Assembly (NCBI RefSeq): GCF_030704535.1
Contig: NC_081808.1
Span: 22,943,501-23,007,500, forward strand
Direction: 5' to 3'
Source of the DNA: Vitis vinifera
Taxonomy: Eukaryota; Streptophyta; Magnoliopsida; Vitales; Vitaceae
DNA length: 64,000 nucleotides
Both the position numbers and the translations under genes were made by a program. The stretch's first letter is position 1. Every line of letters begins with the position of its first letter. Shown piece by piece: positions 59,240-64,000 of this stretch. The notes under the pieces are model-generated. The model made no database searches. It saw only the letters and a program-made list of their open reading frames with translations, and was not told the DNA's origin.

Positions 59240-61975
59240 GCTAACTCTGGCTTGACTTTGAGGACTCGTGGACTTACGTTCTGTCAATTAATGCATTCCC
59301 ACTCATCTGAGTTGTTCATACCTCTAAGCTCATGACTCAAAGTCAGTTATATTGATCAAATTGTTCATAGTATTTAGAGTCGTAAACTCATGATCCGAAG
59401 TCATTCATGTCATTCATAATCCTAAATTGTTCATAACATTAAAAGACTTGAACTCATCAAATATAATCGTTCATATCATTTATAATCTTTAAGTTGTTTA
59501 TAGAATCTAGAGCTTTTGAGTCCATATTTATTTTTGTACTTTTATAATCAATTTTGGAGTTATGATAAAACCCTATTTTCTCCCTGAATTCTCCATTAAG
59601 GGGTTTCTTGTTTTGCTCCAAATTTTCTGCATGCCAATCCTAGCTTCACTTCCCTACCTTCATCCATTCAGACAGTCCCTTCTCTCTCTTGATGCTCCAG
59701 CCTGTCAAAATTACCCTTTTGCCCCAAAGATGTTCAACTGGGAAGTCCTAAGAGTCCAGCTGCACCATTGCAGGATGACCAGCTCGAATACAAAGAAAAG
59801 TAGAAAACTCTATAAAAAGATTAAATCATAAAAAAAACATTTCTTTTAAGAAAGAAAAAAAAAGAAACAGAGAGAGAAATATTTATCTTCTTAATTAGAA
59901 AATTCATTCTCTTTGTTTCTATTATTGAGTGTTACTTAGAAAAAAAAATTAATAGAGTTAAATATTGTAACAAATTAAAGATTCATTTTTATTGGACTGA
60001 TTAAGTCATTCACTTAAGAATAAAAAATAAAAAAACAAATATCACTATATGTTAAGTAATTCACCATACCATATAAACTTAAAATATTTTATTTCTTCTA
60101 AGCCTTAAAAATAATTTATTGATTTTTCTTTACTTCTTAATATGTAATAGAAATAAAATATTAAAAAAAAAACAAAAACAAACAAACAATTTAATCTTAA
60201 CACTATTAAGCACCATTTAGTATTAAGTTCTATTTAGAATTAAAAAAAAAAAAACATCACCTTAATGTAGAACTAGATAATCTAATATAAATTATTTATA
60301 TTTTGGAAATAAGAAAAGAAAAGAAAATGATTTTATATTTGATAATACCAAAACAACTCTCACTTGTATTTTTACTTCTTTTCCTTCTTAACTTAAAAAT
60401 AACAATGAAATAGATTTTTCAAGTACTCATTCCATTTTATCCCTAATAGAACATAACGAATTTAAAAAATATCCTAAATTGGTTAGAATCGGTTCCTTCT
60501 TTTTCTTTTTTTTTCTTTTTTCTTTTTTTGTATAAAAAGAAACTACAACGTAGAATATCTACACATTCAATTGAAAGAAGATCCACAATAATTTTCAAAG
60601 CCAAACTTTATAACATCTATAGAAAAACCTGACCTCCATGGGAAAGACTATAAATTATGGATGTCTTTTCTAGCTAAACAATATGTTGTTCTATTTATTT
60701 TTCTATAAATATGCTGACAAATACAAACATTAAGGTCTTAAGTTATCTTTCAAATATCTTCCATTAATAACATAACAAAACCAAGTTTAAAAATATACTG
60801 GTTCTAGTATTACTTTATTCCACCGCCATGTCTTTGTCATATATATATATAATTAAATAAAAATAGCAATTTATTTTTATTTCTTTTTTAAAACATATGA
60901 AATATCATAAACTAAATTAAACAAATTTTATGTTAAACAATTTTTTTAAAAAAATATGGGATGACATACCCAAGTTGCGACCTCAACTAGGGGAAGCCAA
61001 CCATTATTCTCAACTCACACACAATATCACAATTAATTAATTTATTGAATTAAGAAATTAATTTTTTTATTTTTATATTTATTTTTTATGTATATTTGTT
61101 CTTTTGTAGATGTCTCAATGTTCTAGAGGTATTTATATTTAGAAAAATGTTTTAAATATTAGAAAATGTATTTCAAAATCAAATATCAAATAAAATTTTA
61201 AAGGTATCGAGATATAAATTTCAAAGTAGAATGTATTGAATTTAAAAAAAAAAAATAGTGTCTTGTTATCTCAAATCTTAATATAAATCTTTATAAAATA
61301 CAATCCCAAATGGTAATTACTTTTATTTTTATTTTTATTTTCTATTAAATAGATTAATCAAATAATATGTTTATATTTGAATTTGGGATATGAATTCTAT
61401 ATAAAATTGAACCAAATCTTAATTTGAGCTTCTCTCAAATTTCAATCCTCATTATTTTTTGTGAAAAAAATCATTATATTTTAAATAAATTTATTAAAAA
61501 TGATTTTTTTTTTCATTTGAATTTTAAGACTCTCCATTTTCCTATAAACAATGTCTATAAGTTTGAAATTCAAAAAATAATTATTTATGCTTTTGAAAAA
61601 GAGGTATTTGAAAAGATTTAATTAGGAAAGTTTCTAAATTATTCCATTGCTCTCGTCCATTCTCATTTTCATTTCAAAGTAAACTTTACATTGAAGAGTT
61701 ATATCTTGTGTTTGACAAAATAGTTTTTGAATTTATTAATTATTTAAAAAAATAAAATAAATTATATATAAAAATAAAAATATATGGACTTCTTCTCATA
61801 GAAGATATTATACTATTAAGAAAAATTCTCTATTCTTCTCTATGAAACAACCTATTAACACACCATAACATAACGCTCATTTATCGTATTAGCAAAAGTT
61901 ACAAAGGAGAAAGAGAAACATAAACTAATGAAAGAGAATAATAGTTTCACACAAATTTTGGAGAAATCCAAAGTA
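59240..61975. other. Gene-poor AT-rich spacer
   Basis: No gene is recognised. At 59240-59520 there are loosely repeated phrases (GAGTCGTAAACTCATGATCC, GTCATTCATGTCATTC, TTGTTCATA). An 89-codon frame at 59562-59831 has no known motif. The rest is AT-rich without resolvable elements. Confidence 0.5.
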
Positions 61976-61980
61976 GAGGT

Positions 61981-64000
61981 TGTTGGGAATGTGGATAAAG
62001 CGATGTAATGGTTGTAAGAATACATAGAATACATTTAATCCAAATGTATGAAACTTTTGCCATATGAATCAAATCTAAAAGGATTTCGGATTAGCTACTT
62101 ACCTCCAACCATTGGTTTTGAATTTCTGTAGTTGGTGCAAGTCTTTGATTTTCCAAACTCTGATATTTCTTGTTAGATGGTGTATTTTTGAAAAACAGTA
62201 GAGAAACGAGTTCGGGACCAAGACTGATATATAAAACTGTGGCTTCCCATCAAACCACATTGTTTGTCATTCGCCACCACTCTCAGCAGTTTGTGGAACA
62301 TGTTCCTAAATTGTAGGGAAGTGAGACGATCTAATGGAAGGACTTGGTCAAGGTGTTGACCACTTCAGAGTTGTGTGAACGTGTAACAGATAACATTCTC
62401 CCACCTGGTCTACACTTTTAACCTAATGTCTCATCGTAGTCCATCAATTATCCACATTAAGTAACAAATACATGAATCATGGCGATAAGTCCTCTATATA
62501 ACGAGTGTTACTTTCCATGTATTACAGTGTATTCATTTCTTAACATTATACTTTATGTGACAATATTACTTAATGAATAAACCCTATGTTCATTCTTGGT
62601 CCAAGGAAGTTGAATTTCCTCAAAATTAAATAAAAGGTGCACATCAATATGAGAAAACATCGTAATTAGAGTTTGTACAATAGAAACTACATAAGAGAAC
62701 TAAGTCCCATGTTCACTACATGATCCTTGAATTTCAACAGTGGCATGCCCTTAGTCAAAGGATCAACGATCGTCAATTCAGTGCTAATGTGCTCAATAAC
62801 CACTTTATTTTCTTTAACACGTTCTCTTATGGCTAGATTCTTAATGTCGATGTGCTTGCTTCAATTTCCACTTTTATTGTTCTTTGCCATAAAGACAGTA
62901 GTTGAATTGTCGCATATATACTCAATGGCTTAGATATTAAATCTATAATCCTAAGCCCGAAAATGAAACTCTTAAGCCATACTCTGATATCGTCCTAACA
63001 TTCCAACAAAAAATGCAATGTTAGGCATTATGTAGACCTGAGCATACATTAGATTTTCGATTGTAGAATCATATGGAATGTTCTTCATTTGTTCCCTTTC
63101 AAGATCGTTTTTCGAGTATCAGTTCAGATTGAACCTATCACCCTTCAGTATAGGGGAAACACTAGGTGAACAATCCTTCATTTGAAATCTCTTTAAAAGT
63201 TTTTTGATATAGGTTTCTTGAGACAGACCTAAGATGCCTTGAAATCTGTCTCTATGGATCTTAATGCCAATGACATAAGATGCCTCACTCATATTCTTCA
63301 TGTCAAAATTTTTAAAGAGAAATTGTTTCACCCATGAAGTAAATCATTATCATTGGTTGCAAGTAAGATGTCATCCACGTATAAAACAAGAAAATAAACT
63401 TTACTCCTATTGACCTTAAGGTATATGTATTGATCCATAACATTTTCTACAAAACCAAATGAATAAATTATGTTATGGAACTTTAAATACCATTGGCGGG
63501 ATGCTTGTTTTAAACCGTATATGGATTTCTTAAGTTTGCAAACCAATTTCTCACCATCACTAGAGGGGAATCCTTCAGGTTGTTTCATGTAAACCTCCTC
63601 CTCTAGCTCTTCATTAAGAAATGCAGTTTTCACATCCATTTGTTGCAATTCCAAATCAAAGTAGGCTACTAATGTCAATATAATGTGTAAGGAATCTTTC
63701 TTAGATACAGGAGAAAAGGTTTCCGTGTAATCGATTCCTTTTTTCTGAGTGAACCCCTTTGCAACAAGTTTGGCCTTGTATCTCTCAGTGTTGCCTAATG
63801 AGTCTTTCTTTGTCTTAAAAACCCATTTACAACCAATGACTTTTGCATCATTAGGCAACTCAACATGGTCCCAAACATCGTTGCACCTCATGGAACTCAT
63901 CTCATCCTTCATGGCATTGTACCATAATTCTAATTCTTTGCAACTCATGGCTTGTGAAAAAGATTTGGGATCATTTTCGGCTCCTCTATTGTAGTTAGAT
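61981..64000 (-). mobile_element. Ty1/copia retrotransposon, 3' part (continues beyond the window)
   Basis: Minus-strand order from the right: reverse transcriptase (63948 to about 63005), with KWVFKTKKDS, YKAKLVAKGFTQ, MDVKTAFLNEELEEEVYM, SIYGLKQASRQWY and the YVDDI catalytic box; a short RNase H end (about 62930-62695, KHIDIKNLAIRERV ... DPLTKGMP); a purine tract; and a 415-bp LTR (61981-62395, TG...CA). The 5' part lies outside the window. The element looks broken, with several lesions and a shortened RNase H region, so it is an old fossil copy. Confidence 0.9.

Overview
This is eukaryotic plant nuclear DNA from a woody dicot. The gene families, intron positions, AT-rich intergenic DNA and repeat types would fit grapevine (Vitis) or a close relative, but that species guess is inference. 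Genes have many short GT-AG introns, and the spaces between them hold LTR elements, a LINE end, MITEs and hairpin elements.

Layout. 1-2000: last two exons of a WOX13-type homeobox gene (+). 2000-7480: no gene, AT-rich, with two small repeats. 7705-18314: a complete MLH3 mismatch-repair/meiotic crossover gene (-) in 24 coding exons, with a split leader up to about 19.2 kb and several mobile-element relics in its introns. 20347-20766: a one-exon egg-cell-secreted EC1-like protein (+). 21615-22436: a one-exon FAS1 (fasciclin-like) protein (-). 22832-26895: a small cluster of citrate-binding-protein/alginate-lyase-2-type genes (-): one intact gene, one solitary first exon with its own promoter, one pseudogene. 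28879-37488: a CAD9-like alcohol dehydrogenase cluster (-): two intact 359-residue genes with identical exon sizes, and between them a collapsed copy split by a TRIM element. 38132-38665: a hAT-type MITE carrying a tRNA-like segment. 39.5-59.2 kb: a three-fold, decayed segmental duplication. Each unit carries shreds of CAD exon 3, and two of the three keep an intact FAD monooxygenase gene of 411 codons (43606-45474 and 50114-52201). 61981-64000: the 3' part of a Ty1/copia element (-) that runs off the window.

The most striking structure is at 52268-55972. It is a 3.7-kb foldback element whose two long inverted arms are built from tandem units of about 110 bp, each carrying a near-perfect 29-bp palindrome. 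About two dozen palindromes are present, so the strand can fold as one giant hairpin and also as many small ones. Comparison with the sister monooxygenase gene shows that it inserted in the TATA box of the second copy and moved the rest of that promoter 3.7 kb away. A second, unrelated hairpin of about 0.9 kb (46459-47359) lies between the two monooxygenase genes.

The genes do not form one pathway. The common theme is local tandem duplication (CBP, CAD, monooxygenase) with birth, decay and mobile-element insertion. Exon coordinates below were set by hand from splice sites, reading-frame phase and family similarity; no alignment program was run.
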